A DNA stretch of 64,000 nt from assembly GCA_965230215.1 (NCBI GenBank), contig CBDDKN010000001.1, positions 1,240,001 through 1,304,000 of the forward strand, in the 5' to 3' direction. This document shows positions 21,001 through 30,285 of this stretch, in pieces. Position 1 is the first letter of the stretch. Each line of letters starts with the position of its first letter. Both the position numbers and the translations under genes were made by a program. The notes beneath the pieces were generated by a model that saw only the letters and a list, made by a program, of their open reading frames with translations, did no database searches and was not told where the DNA came from. The stretch is from RFSX01 sp965230215 (GTDB lineage: Bacteria > Bacteroidota > Bacteroidia > Chitinophagales > Saprospiraceae).

Positions 21001-24000
21001 AAATTCAACGCTAGTACTTGATTCACAATCTGGAGGAATATTAAGGTTATCCAGTGTGTATATCAATTCATAATTACCTGGCAGTGTTTCATCATCTATC
21101 ACCAGTCTTCCGTCATCAACAACTGGCACACTTCCAAGCCCAGCCACCATTGTCCAGCTACCAGCGTCTGCATCAATTATCAACTGGTTCAATTCGAAAA
21201 TAACTTCATCCTGACAGAAATCACCGGGTTCAGCAATGACAAGCGATGGACAAGAACAATCTTTTACATTGGCAGTAAATATATACTCACTCTCAACACA
21301 TGGAGATTGAGCACCAGATGTTGTAAATACAAACTCATATGTACCCGGAACCACGCCTTCAAAAGAAACTGTGTTATCAGATTCTATCAAAAGATTTGCA
21401 TCTTCTGAACGCCAGCTTCCTGGACTGGAACTCAGATTCATATCATCCAGATCCACAAATGTACTTTCAGCTCCTGTATCTTCATTACATGCAATAAACT
21501 GACTTTCAATATCAGCAACCGGTGGTGAAAGAACCATAAAATCAACGGTATTCCCCAAAGGACAATCCGGCCCAATATCTGTATTGCTCAGACTAAACTC
21601 GATACTATAAATACCAGGTTCTGTCTGCTCATCTATTCGCAATTGGCTTCCAATAAGCTCCACTGAAGCGATATCTGGACCAGCAACAATTGCCCAACCA
21701 CCATCCTCCGTGGTTATTTTCAAATCATTCAGATCAAATGATTGTTCCTCCAGACACAGATCACTCATAGGTGATATACTAATGTCTGGGCATGAACAAT
21801 CCAACAAATCAATCAACACTTGATACTGCTGATCTACACAAGGTAAGACAGCTGTATTTGTTGTAAACTCAAAACTATATATCTTGATTTCTTTCGAAAT
21901 AAATTCTACTCTATTATCACTATCAATAGAGACGCCTGACTCACTGGTTGTCCATACTCCTGATGCACCACCTGGATTATAATCATCCAAATCAATGAAA
22001 TCCTCAAGTGTCCCCGTATTCTCATTACAGGCCTCACCCGCAGAAATGATGTTCGCTGAAGGTTCCTCATATAGGTTGAACGAAACCTCAGAATAGCTAT
22101 CACATAGCGGAGCAATATCCGGATCAGATAAAGTGTACCTCAACGTATATTCTCCCTGAACTGTAGATTCAGTTAGGTTCAATAAATTCCCACTAATACT
22201 TAAGGAAGTCAAATCAGTCCCGGCAGAAATACTCCACTCCCCTGCTTCAGATGTCACTTGGTAATTCGACAAGTCAAGATCAGTGACTTCAATACACATG
22301 TCATCTATAGGTGATATACTTACATCCGGACAACTACAATCAATCACAGTTATCTCCGTATCAAATGATGCATCAACACATGGCGCAACTGCATCATCTG
22401 TTGTATAGCGCAATGAATAAGTACCAGGCATAACAGTGGTAAAGTCTATTTGATTATTACCATCTATACTTAATTGCGTACTTAAATCCTCCCACGTTCC
22501 AGCATTTTGAGTAACGATAAGATCGTCCAAATCCACAGTATTATCTAAAGTACCTGTATACACATTACAAACCTCTATCTGAGGTACAATATCGGCCTGA
22601 ACAGGCCTTTGCAATGTCAGGTTAAATTCAGAATATGTATCGCATAGAGGTGGAATATCCACAGCTGAAAGCGTATACCTTAAGCTGTAAGTCCCTGCTT
22701 GCGTCAATTCAGTCGTAAATAACTCGCCATTGGATAAACTCAAAGAGTTGACATCTGGACCTGACTCAATCGACCAGCTTCCCGGTTCCAAGGTCTGGAC
22801 CAGGTTATTTAAATCAAAACTGGTATTTGAAATACATTGATCTGGCAATGTGCTTATGGATACATCAGGGCATCTACAGTCCTCTAACTGAACAACAGTT
22901 TCATACGAGGCATCGACACATGGTGCCTGTGCATCATCAGTCGTAAATCTGAAAGTATAATCTCCAGCATCATATCCATCAAGATCGATTGTATTACCTG
23001 AAGCAATGCTTACAGATGGGTCTATTGATTCCCATGAACCTGAGTTCGATGTACTTATCAGATCATCCAGATCAAGGCTTGTTAAAAGCGTTCCTGTATA
23101 GACATTACATAAATTAAAATCTGGATCTATGTCAACATCTACCGGATTATATAAGTTAAATTCAAATTCTGAAAACCTATCACATAAGGGTCCAATATCA
23201 GGATCAGACAAAGTATACCTTAATGTATAAGCCCCCCCAGTCGTAGCTTCGCTAATACTTAACTCACTGCCATTTAGGCTTAGAGAAGTAAGATCCGCTC
23301 CTGATTCCAAACTCCAGCTTCCAGTTTCAGTTGTAACCAGAAGATCATCGAGGTTAAATAGCAAGTTGTCAATACATTGGTCAGCCAACGCATCGATTGT
23401 GACATCTGGACATCGGCAATCGTTCAAATTAACAACTGTTTCAAATGAAGCATCCAAACATGGAGCTTGTGCATCCGTAGTACTAAACCTGAAAGTATAG
23501 TCTCCTGCATCAAAACCATCCAAATCAATTGTATTTCCAGCACCAATAATTACAGAAGGATCAACCGACTCCCAGGTTCCGGCATTGCTCGTACTTATCA
23601 AGTCATCCAAATCCAATGTCGTCAATAAGGTACCTGTATATTCATTACATAAATCAAAATCAGGAGCTATGTCAACGTCTATAGGTTGATATATTGAAAA
23701 CTCAATCTCCTCAAAGCGATCACAAAGGGGGCCTATATCCGGATCGCTTAGTGTATATCTTACCGTGTACTCACCTTCAACAGACAATGGACTAATGACA
23801 AACTGATCTCCACTCAGGCTCACGGATGACATATCTGCTCCAGATTCTAGCGACCAAAAGCCAGTCTCTGCAGTTACCAAATAATCACCAAGTGAAAGCG
23901 TAATATCATCAATACAAATATCATCTATTGGTGAAAGGTCTGTATCCGGACAGCTACAGTCCAGAACAGTGACAACACATTCATATTGTTGATTAAGACA

Positions 24001-26778
24001 TGGTGCTTGAGCTGTGTTTGTATCAAAGAAAAATCGGTAATCACCCGGGTCCAATCCAGCAAATGAAACAAGGTTATCCCCATCAATTACTGGTTCTACC
24101 CTTTCAGATGTCCATACACCAGATGACGATGAAAGATTCATATCATCAAGGTCAATAAAATCATTCTCCGTTCCTGTATATATATTACAGGCTGTTGCCT
24201 GATCCTGAATTATAGCTTCAGGTGTTTGGAATACATAGAATTCTACTGTTGAATCAGGTGTACATAATGGGGCCAGATTCGGATCGTCCAGTCTAAAAGT
24301 CAAGAAGTATCTTCCCTCTACTGTATTGTTCGTAATCTCCAATCCTGTACCGGCTACAACTATATCGTTCATCGAAGGCCCACCTGTCAAAAGCCAGGTT
24401 CCCGGTTCTGTAGAAGCGTTCAAATTATCCAGATCAAAAAGCTGATTGACTGCACAAAAGTCAGCAGGTGCCACAATATTTATTTCAGGGCACTCGCAGG
24501 CATTCACAATGATATCCACATTATAGGTATCATTCGGACACGGCACCAATGCGCTTGTGGTCTCAAATGTATATTGCAAGGTTTCAGCATTGCGGCCAGT
24601 AAAATCGACACTGGACGCGTCCGGCAGCAATACATTGTTCTCATCAAACCAATTACCTTCAATTCCATTAAGTTGATATTGACTTAGATCGATTGAGGTA
24701 GGCAGTGTGCCAATATAATTATTACACACACTGATCTCCGTTATATCCAATGCTGGTTCCAGCAGTGGATTAACCTGTACTTCAACAATTCTTGTTGCGG
24801 TACAAAGATCTTCTGTTACTTCTATTCGATAGTAACCAGCCGAATCTGTATTCAAATGTCTCGAATCCGATAAAAACTCGTTTGTTTCGGCATCATACCA
24901 GGCATAATCATCATGTCCTGCAGGTGCACTCATCAATTGCGTTTCCCCTTCACATATTATGTGCAGATCTTCAATATCGAAAGTAAATTCGGGATGTACC
25001 AATACATCAAAGGTTACCGTTGGCGTATTACAATCCGTCTCAGGATCATGAAAGCTTACCTGGTAAGTAATGGTTTCAACATTATTACCATTATTAATGA
25101 TCTGATCAGGTATCAAGCCTGAACCAGCCTCAAAAACCCAGTCCTGGGCACCAGAAGTGTTCCCTGCACTGAGTACTTCTACCTGCAGTGGAATCTCATA
25201 ACCACCATCGATTGAGATTGGAATCTCGGCATAGTCTCCTGAGCAGATTTCCTGTCCAACAGCTTCAATGTCTACCAAGCTGCTGCAGTCCAACTGCCCC
25301 TCAAATCTTACAGGCGTATCTCCTGAACACGCCAAACTGGTGTAACATCCAGTCTCACCATCGGCAAAGTTAAATAGCGTTACACTAAGATCTCTTATAT
25401 AATCATCTTCACAATCTTGAATATCATTAACAGCTCTTGCTGTCAATTCAAAGCAATGCGAAAAATTGAATGTTGTGCCACATGGTGTGTTGACACCCCA
25501 CATATTATCTGGATGTCCATCATTGGTACATCCAACATTGGTACCATTTGAAACAAAATACCAACCGCCTGGAAGAACATCTCCTGACTGCAGTCCACCA
25601 GGACCATATTCAAGTATTCTATTGCCTCCTTGATCTGTTGATAATCCCAGCACAGGGCTATCTACATTATAATCGACGTCATCAAACCAGGTCCAGTTTG
25701 TTGGACTTTGACTCTGCGGATTATTGACTGCCATATCCCAGCCCCCGCCAAGAATAGGCACAATACCCTGAAGCCATTGACAGCCATTACCTTCTGCTGG
25801 TGTGTCAACGAAAAACTCAAGATCGTAACAAAACAATACTGTCTCTCCTGGACAGAACGGACCATTAGGGTCCGCTGTCGGATTTTCCATTCTCGTAACC
25901 GAGATCGATCCCGAAGAACACTCGATATATTCCTGAATCGCATTGATACAAAGGTCAAACGCACCAGGATCACCTGATTCCAGAGAGATTTCAACGAAGT
26001 ATGTAAAATCAGGCGTTACATCCAAATCAATGAACTCACCAGCACTTACTGGCTCACAAATCATTAAATCGTCAAGATCCAAACAGCTTACACCACGATA
26101 TATTGAAATGAGTGGACTAAATTCTGCATCATTTATAATCAGAGATACTGCAGTTGTCAGATCATCAGTATCAAACCTAAACCAGACACTTTGATCAGTA
26201 CAGGTACTCAAACAGCTATACTCCATACACGATGACACACATACCTGGGCGCCATCAGCAACAGGTGATAATATCTCCGCTGCGGAGATGTCTAGACAAT
26301 TATCTGCAAAGTCACAACCAACTATATCGCTGGCTGCAATTGAAAATTCACCACATCCGTCTTCCGTAGAAGAAATATGTATATAGACCCTTCCATTACA
26401 GTTAGGCACTTCGAAAGTTCTTGATTCAAATCCTGAGCAATCGGATTTTGATATAAGAGTAAGGTTGCCACAATCACCTGAATAAAATTCAACGCTGATC
26501 GCACCTGATATACTTTGATTTTCAATATCGATTTGACTGGCACTAAGGGATTGGTCATAAAAATACCAAACACCAGTCTCAGTGAGATTGCACAGATTGA
26601 CCCCTTCGATATTACCGCAACAAGTTGAGGTTGATAGAGGAATCACACTTATCTCCTGTGCATTTTGGCAAAGGTCATTCGCTGCTGTATAGGTACAGAC
26701 AACCTGCGCTTTAAGTGAACTCAATCCACTTAAAACAATAATAAGCCATAACAGGCTCACATTGTACAGGTACTTCAT
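18058..26778 (-). CDS. Giant T9SS-secreted protein (2906 aa) with ten ~180-aa Cys-bearing tandem repeats
   Basis: The ATG at 26778 opens a signal peptide (MKYLYNVSLLWLIIVLSGLS). Residues about 30-300 are PPC-like domains. Residues about 305-455 hold the module shared with the neighbouring paralog (FCYDLEFFVD, QWLQGIVPILGGGWDM). From about residue 760 to 2555 there are ten tandem copies of a 178-183-residue unit. The first half opens C.CP and contains W.......YTLSDPDI.PLCD; the second half contains CN.YTG, DLDDL, and FTTD.A..PCVD. A SprB-like repeat (GNYLYSIDNGASW) and a type B T9SS domain (VYMANVFMPGSYSNNDMFFV, IFDRWGGIVF) close the protein. One conserved Cys lies near each end of each half, suggesting disulfides. 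It is predicted to be a very long surface filament or adhesin. Confidence 0.9.
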   Translation of the reverse strand: MKYLYNVSLLWLIIVLSGLSSLKAQVVCTYTAANDLCQNAQEISVIPLSTSTCCGNIEGVNLCNLTETGVWYFYDQSLSASQIDIENQSISGAISVEFYSGDCGNLTLISKSDCSGFESRTFEVPNCNGRVYIHISSTEDGCGEFSIAASDIVGCDFADNCLDISAAEILSPVADGAQVCVSSCMEYSCLSTCTDQSVWFRFDTDDLTTAVSLIINDAEFSPLISIYRGVSCLDLDDLMICEPVSAGEFIDLDVTPDFTYFVEISLESGDPGAFDLCINAIQEYIECSSGSISVTRMENPTADPNGPFCPGETVLFCYDLEFFVDTPAEGNGCQWLQGIVPILGGGWDMAVNNPQSQSPTNWTWFDDVDYNVDSPVLGLSTDQGGNRILEYGPGGLQSGDVLPGGWYFVSNGTNVGCTNDGHPDNMWGVNTPCGTTFNFSHCFELTARAVNDIQDCEDDYIRDLSVTLFNFADGETGCYTSLACSGDTPVRFEGQLDCSSLVDIEAVGQEICSGDYAEIPISIDGGYEIPLQVEVLSAGNTSGAQDWVFEAGSGLIPDQIINNGNNVETITYQVSFHDPETDCNTPTVTFDVLVHPEFTFDIEDLHIICEGETQLMSAPAGHDDYAWYDAETNEFLSDSRHLNTDSAGYYRIEVTEDLCTATRIVEVQVNPLLEPALDITEISVCNNYIGTLPTSIDLSQYQLNGIEGNWFDENNVLLPDASSVDFTGRNAETLQYTFETTSALVPCPNDTYNVDIIVNACECPEINIVAPADFCAVNQLFDLDNLNASTEPGTWLLTGGPSMNDIVVAGTGLEITNNTVEGRYFLTFRLDDPNLAPLCTPDSTVEFYVFQTPEAIIQDQATACNIYTGTENDFIDLDDMNLSSSSGVWTSERVEPVIDGDNLVSFAGLDPGDYRFFFDTNTAQAPCLNQQYECVVTVLDCSCPDTDLSPIDDICIDDITLSLGDYLVTAETGFWSLESGADMSSVSLSGDQFVISPLSVEGEYTVRYTLSDPDIGPLCDRFEEIEFSIYQPIDVDIAPDFDLCNEYTGTLLTTLDLDDLISTSNAGTWESVDPSVIIGAGNTIDLDGFDAGDYTFRFSTTDAQAPCLDASFETVVNLNDCRCPDVTIDALADQCIDNLLFNLDDLLVTTETGSWSLESGADLTSLSLNGSELSISEATTGGAYTLRYTLSDPDIGPLCDRFSEFEFNLYNPVDVDIDPDFNLCNVYTGTLLTSLDLDDLISTSNSGSWESIDPSVSIASGNTIDLDGYDAGDYTFRFTTDDAQAPCVDASYETVVQLEDCRCPDVSISTLPDQCISNTSFDLNNLVQTLEPGSWSIESGPDVNSLSLSNGELFTTELTQAGTYSLRYTLSAVDIPPLCDTYSEFNLTLQRPVQADIVPQIEVCNVYTGTLDNTVDLDDLIVTQNAGTWEDLSTQLSIDGNNQIDFTTVMPGTYSLRYTTDDAVAPCVDASFDTEITVIDCSCPDVSISPIDDMCIEVTDLDLSNYQVTSEAGEWSISAGTDLTSLSISGNLLNLTESTVQGEYTLRYTLSDPDIAPLCDSYSEVSFNLYEEPSANIISAGEACNENTGTLEDFIDLDDYNPGGASGVWTTSESGVSIDSDNRVEFISKEIKIYSFEFTTNTAVLPCVDQQYQVLIDLLDCSCPDISISPMSDLCLEEQSFDLNDLKITTEDGGWAIVAGPDIASVELIGSQLRIDEQTEPGIYSIEFSLSNTDIGPDCPLGNTVDFMVLSPPVADIESQFIACNEDTGAESTFVDLDDMNLSSSPGSWRSEDANLLIESDNTVSFEGVVPGTYEFVFTTSGAQSPCVESEYIFTANVKDCSCPSLVIAEPGDFCQDEVIFELNQLIIDADAGSWTMVAGLGSVPVVDDGRLVIDDETLPGNYELIYTLDNLNIPPDCESSTSVEFSIYEQPEAVIIDFAELCNNYIGSLPSEIDLDEYFVSGDDGEWIPADANLEVDSDNVVSFEGLQAGSYEIVYRTNTGIAPCEDVEYILTVELDDCVCPQLSLSPLPELCSDEGTMDLMPYLTAELEGEWAITPAASESFFDISPASELSISDQTPGGVYTISFTFSDGNLPSLCTNSVSVDFEIVNPPSIEVEPDFLACNADDSGFAPVSIDLDDFVTGAAGSWRSVDGSLIIDGDNVVSFEGVDADVYEFIYTSETAQLPCDDVASSLLVTVENCICPVIAFSSPEDFCNESSTIVLDEYLLNGVQAGTWTQLDGPQTVSINQAEVDADGVMAGEYVFAYTLSGNIPVGCPDSDQLSININPSVDVSVVPSVEVCNQFSSIADECIDLNDFVSGASGIWEAPSNFTGDFSDPSNVCFSGTNGGDIYVFRYTTNEAVEPCEEKFGDLEVRVRDCSCPNLELLSPPAFCNSDNFINLNDYKTNGTVNGEWEYVSGPELINVNNNLIEIEGVAAGDYVFQYNPDVTPASSCPQNNQLSISISSSASAGVGSYYEYCIGESSDLDLASALMNADLGGEWRDVSDELAPASAYDALNARLMIESLPSGLYEFEYSVMPDAPCESSSSVVSVMIYELPVADAGEDVVLDCSNTSQSIGGDQSSTGADISYEWINLTTGEVLAQQSSIISVETEGLYELVVTDNATQCIVSDQVMVTDNIQEIYFEAETEAFDCENPGEGAIMIFNQNGGDGNYLYSIDNGASWTEDSMFTGLDAGSYSVIMEDGNGCVHQLSDLVINAPVSLNVWAGDDAEIEYSEDLYPLMLMTDALDEEIVSIVWESDGEIICSGGVDDCYNIEVDVFEEATFCVTVTDINGCSDTDCVTIKELLEVKVYMANVFMPGSYSNNDMFFVQSNENVVAVQSFRIFDRWGGIVFEGREEHEPNNSDEGWDGTWLQRDVMPAVYTYHVVVVDRFGELHEFGGEVTLMR

Positions 26779-26936
26779 AGGTAGTTTATTTCATTCTCAA
26801 ATGGCTGCACACCAAGTGTAGTGATGCACATGGGGCTTCAACATATATCAAGGGTGAGAATAAAGGAAGAGTATAAGGTCGATGTTATGGAAGTGTCAAA
26901 ATTTATTCCAAAACGCCGTCATTCCTTAATGTTGAT

Positions 26937-26944
26937 CAAATTTA
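26937..26944 (-). promoter_or_regulatory. Candidate -7 box upstream of the 2906-aa gene
   Basis: On the minus strand it reads TAAATTTG (fits TAnnTTTG) and sits about 160 bp upstream of the ATG. It lies in the same 11-base context (GATCAAATTTA on the plus strand) as the box upstream of the paralogous giant gene. No good -33 element is visible. Apart from this I recognise nothing in the 26779-27056 gap. Confidence 0.4.
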
Positions 26945-27056
26945 CGACAAATTGTATCAGAATAATTTTATTTTTCGAACCTTTGCAGGCTAATTCTGTC
27001 ATATACTATACAATTTTGAAGAAAAAAAAACAGTTACTTACTCTAAATATTTGGAC

Positions 27057-27686
27057 ATGTCATTAAATAGAATATTCTCACTTTCACTCATATTTTTGTT
27101 TGTTTTAATATGCTCATCTGACCTGGATGCGCAGAGAAGAGGTACCCGATCAAGAGATGATGATCGCTCAGAACGCAGCCGTTCATCACGAGATAGAAAC
27201 AGCGATAAAGAGGTAATTCCGATTCGAGATCGAATTATTTATGACATCCATATTGGACAGTTGGCCTTCAACCAAGGCTTTCAAATCAGTGCAAAAGCTG
27301 GTGCCGCATACAAATTCAATGACATCATCAGCGTTGGTTTAGGTTTCAAAACCTTTTACATCAACATCAACAATCCAGGCTCAGCAAACGATGCGAGTCT
27401 TTTTGACTTCGGACCATACATCTACCCTCGATTCAAAATATCAGAGCAGTTTTATGTGAAGGGTGAATACTACTACATATCCAAGGATAATGACATTTTC
27501 AACACAGGTAATGCAGAACGAGACAATCGTTTTGTACCGCTTGTTGGTGCTGGTTATGTCTCAGGCTTTGGACCTTGGAAGTTTGGTCTTGAACTCTTAT
27601 ACATTGCCGCCAGTAATGATGTACACGACCAGTTCTTCTATGGAGACCTTTTCGAGTACATGTTTACATTTACCTACAACTTCTAG
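27057..27686 (+). CDS. Small outer-membrane beta-barrel-like protein
   Basis: About 209 aa. The open frame could start at a TTG at 27051, but the ATG at 27057 leads straight into a signal peptide (LSLIFLFVLICSSDLDAQ) and is preferred. After the signal comes a strongly basic/acidic low-complexity linker rich in R, D and S. Alternating amphipathic strands follow (for example ISVGLGFKTFYININ, YVKGEYYYISK) and the protein ends in an aromatic residue (FTFTYNF), as outer-membrane barrels do. No specific family is recognised. Its stop codon overlaps that of the convergent TonB receptor gene: both read TAG from the four bases CTAG at 27683-27686. Confidence 0.75.
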   Translation: MSLNRIFSLSLIFLFVLICSSDLDAQRRGTRSRDDDRSERSRSSRDRNSDKEVIPIRDRIIYDIHIGQLAFNQGFQISAKAGAAYKFNDIISVGLGFKTFYININNPGSANDASLFDFGPYIYPRFKISEQFYVKGEYYYISKDNDIFNTGNAERDNRFVPLVGAGYVSGFGPWKFGLELLYIAASNDVHDQFFYGDLFEYMFTFTYNF

Positions 27687-30130
27687 AAAGCCACAGTAGC
27701 GCCCAAAAGGAAGTTGAACCCAGCTTGTGGATAGAAGAAGTTTTCTTCTATCAGATCACCAAACACATAGCTGAAAGTATAACCATTTGCTGAATACTGG
27801 GCATCCAGGACATTATTAAGTATCAACTTGAAATCAACTTGTTGAAACCCTTGAATTTCAGGCGTATACGATAATACAATATCATTCACCAAATAGGCAT
27901 CTATGGCCTTGTTCTCGTTAGAAGTGTTATCGAGAAACTGCCTTCCTACATATTTGCTTAACAACTGTGCTTCAATATTTTTAGCGGGTCTGTAACTGAA
28001 TATGGATGCGGCTACAATATCGGGTGAAAATGCGATATCGGTATTCTCAAAATCATTTAGAATCTCAGTGCCATTTCCGAAATCCCGTATGACTTCAGTA
28101 AAAGAACTGATTTTATTCCTGCTAAGTGCCAGATTTCCAGACCAGACCAATTTTTCGCTAAGGCGTCTTGCTGCTTCGATTTCAATCCCTAGCCTATAGC
28201 TGTCATCTACGTTCGTCCTTACAGCTGCTCCAACATCATTGACGGCACCAGTAACAACCAGTTGATTATTGTACAACATGTAAAAAAGATTGGCGCTGAT
28301 GCTTCCCTTTTCATCAGTTCTCCTCCACCCCGCTTCTACATCCCAGAGTTGTTCATGCTTGGGAACACGCGTTCCTACTGCATCAAGAAAATCTGATCTA
28401 ACAGGTTCACGTTGAGCAGATGCTACCGAAGCGTAAAATATATTTCTTTGATCAGTCTGATAACTAAGACCCAATTTGGGGTTAATGAAATTATATGTTG
28501 TATCTACATCAATGGGCGTGCCATCATTATCATTGCCCATTGTATTATATTCGATATACCTGTTCTGAATATCAGCAAACAATTCCAACTTGTCTCCCAA
28601 TGTCACATTATACTTAACATAAGCATTGTAATCTGTTTTGGAACCATCACTTTCATAATATCTGAATGTGGGGTCTTCTACCGCGAATCTATCTGCCCAA
28701 ATAACATTACCAAAATGATCTCCATCATAACGGTTTGCAGATATACCGACCAACAAGTCTGATTTCTCATTTAATGTCAAGGCGTTATTAAATATCACAC
28801 CATAGAAATGATTATCCAACCAGCGACGTCGGACAAGGTCCGATGTGCTTATTTCATTGCCATTTGCATCTGTAAATGGTCCGAGGCCATAATCAGCAAC
28901 ATCGTCCTCAACACGATACTCTTCAAAGAAACCTTTCCCTCTTGTATAATGTCCAATAGCGCTGAATGACCAGGCATCATTAATGGTCTTATTCCAAATC
29001 AACTGATAATGATCCTGGCCATAATCATCAACCTGATTCTCATAGTTGTAATAATTGTAGCGTCTGTCGCTTTCAAACAAATTGATTGAATCGGCTACAG
29101 TTTGATAGGTCCCACCCACATTGTTGAAATAATGTTCTAATAATGCTTCATCATCGCCCGTCAACTTCGCCTCAGGAACTCCCCACCATGACTGGTAAGT
29201 TCTTTCAGAACCTGAGAATGTGTTGAAGCGCAAAGAACTGTTGTCTGTCAAGTAAGATGCTGAAAAGTAATAGGAACGCAGATCTGAAGATGCTCTATCA
29301 ACATATCCGTCTGATTTAATGACTGAATACCTTCCTTCTATATTGAATTTATTCTCAATAAGACCCGTCGTTGCAGAAACAGAATATCTCTGCGTATTAA
29401 AAGATCCGTATGTGCTGCTGAACTTGATTAATGGGTTCTCAGCCACATTGTTCGTATTCATAGCTACCGTCGCACCAAAGGCAGCGGCTCCGTTTGTAGA
29501 TGGCCCTACACCCCTCTGAATCTGAATATCGTTGACCGAGCTTGAAAAATCAGGCATATTCACCCAAAATACACCATGGCTTTCTGAATCATTCAAAGGG
29601 ACGCCATTGATAGTCACATTGATTCTGGTAGCATCGGAACCTCTTATACGCATAGTGGTATATCCCACACCAGCACCCGCATCTGATGTTACCACCATTG
29701 ATGGGTTATGCTCCAGAAGCACCGGCACATCCTGTGCAAGATTTTTTCTTTCAATCGCCTCTTTATCTACCTGTGTATAACTGAATGGAGATTTATCCTC
29801 TAGTGCATTGGCTCGGATAACAACATCTTCAATGGCAAACCTGTTTGGCTCAAGTATAATATCTATATCGTATTTGCCAGATACTTTTATCTCTGTCTCA
29901 TACGAGAAGTATCCGAGATAAGTCACCTTCAGAGTGTAATCACCGGTCTTAACACTCTCCAAAGTGAAGTTTCCAAAATCATCTGTTATCGTAGCGTAAT
30001 CAGAAGATTTAATGAACACAGAAGCGCCTATCAGGTTTTCGCCAGTAGCATTCTTAACATTTCCCTGGATTGTGTTTTGAGCATTTAGTCCAAAGCTGAA
30101 GAACAGCAGGGCAATCAAAATATTTTTCAT
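27683..30130 (-). CDS. TonB-dependent receptor, probably for thiamine
   Basis: 815 aa from the ATG at 30130 (the codon before it is TTG). A signal peptide (MKNILIALLFFSFGLNAQ) is followed by a carboxypeptidase-regulatory-like domain at residues about 20-105 (IQGNVKNATGENLIGASVFI). Next is a TonB plug (MRIRGSDATRINVTINGVPL, INGVPLNDSESHGVFW, IQRGVGPSTNGAAAFG) and a long 22-strand-type barrel ending in a terminal Phe. Such receptors import scarce nutrients across the outer membrane using TonB energy. The substrate is inferred from the TPP riboswitch directly in front of the gene and from the PnuC-type permease and kinase genes just upstream. The carboxy end overlaps the convergent gene by four bases. 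Confidence 0.92.
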   Translation of the reverse strand: MKNILIALLFFSFGLNAQNTIQGNVKNATGENLIGASVFIKSSDYATITDDFGNFTLESVKTGDYTLKVTYLGYFSYETEIKVSGKYDIDIILEPNRFAIEDVVIRANALEDKSPFSYTQVDKEAIERKNLAQDVPVLLEHNPSMVVTSDAGAGVGYTTMRIRGSDATRINVTINGVPLNDSESHGVFWVNMPDFSSSVNDIQIQRGVGPSTNGAAAFGATVAMNTNNVAENPLIKFSSTYGSFNTQRYSVSATTGLIENKFNIEGRYSVIKSDGYVDRASSDLRSYYFSASYLTDNSSLRFNTFSGSERTYQSWWGVPEAKLTGDDEALLEHYFNNVGGTYQTVADSINLFESDRRYNYYNYENQVDDYGQDHYQLIWNKTINDAWSFSAIGHYTRGKGFFEEYRVEDDVADYGLGPFTDANGNEISTSDLVRRRWLDNHFYGVIFNNALTLNEKSDLLVGISANRYDGDHFGNVIWADRFAVEDPTFRYYESDGSKTDYNAYVKYNVTLGDKLELFADIQNRYIEYNTMGNDNDGTPIDVDTTYNFINPKLGLSYQTDQRNIFYASVASAQREPVRSDFLDAVGTRVPKHEQLWDVEAGWRRTDEKGSISANLFYMLYNNQLVVTGAVNDVGAAVRTNVDDSYRLGIEIEAARRLSEKLVWSGNLALSRNKISSFTEVIRDFGNGTEILNDFENTDIAFSPDIVAASIFSYRPAKNIEAQLLSKYVGRQFLDNTSNENKAIDAYLVNDIVLSYTPEIQGFQQVDFKLILNNVLDAQYSANGYTFSYVFGDLIEENFFYPQAGFNFLLGATVAF

Positions 30131-30159
30131 CAATACTTATTATGAGGGAACACCTCGGA

Positions 30160-30250
30160 CAGGCTTCGTCATTCTCCCTTTCCGGCATTACCCGGACAGG
30201 TTCAACGGGTCTGATCTCAGCACTTTGAATTCAAAGGCACCCCAGTTAAC
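30160..30250 (-). ncRNA. TPP riboswitch (THI element)
   Basis: Read on the minus strand this segment has the TPP-aptamer landmarks in order: GGGGTGCC, then GCTGAGA, then ACCCGTTGAACCTG, then GGGTAATGCCGG and AAGGGA. The aptamer lies between a candidate promoter (30258-30265) and the ATG of the TonB receptor at 30130, so it should repress the receptor when thiamine pyrophosphate is plentiful. The ends given are approximate, because the outermost P1 helix is not clear by eye. Confidence 0.93.
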
Positions 30251-30257
30251 AATGGCA

Positions 30258-30265
30258 CAAATATA
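30258..30265 (-). promoter_or_regulatory. Candidate -7 box for riboswitch-receptor transcript
   Basis: On the minus strand it reads TATATTTG, a perfect TAnnTTTG match. The predicted transcription start, a few bases downstream, falls just before the first conserved helix of the TPP riboswitch. The region upstream is very AT-rich and lacks a clear -33 TTTG. Confidence 0.55.
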
Positions 30266-30285
30266 TATAATTTGTTTATATAATA

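Noticed and set aside
28412..28762. 116-aa plus-strand ORF inside the TonB receptor gene
   Set aside because: It is antisense to the conserved barrel region and lacks any recognisable feature.
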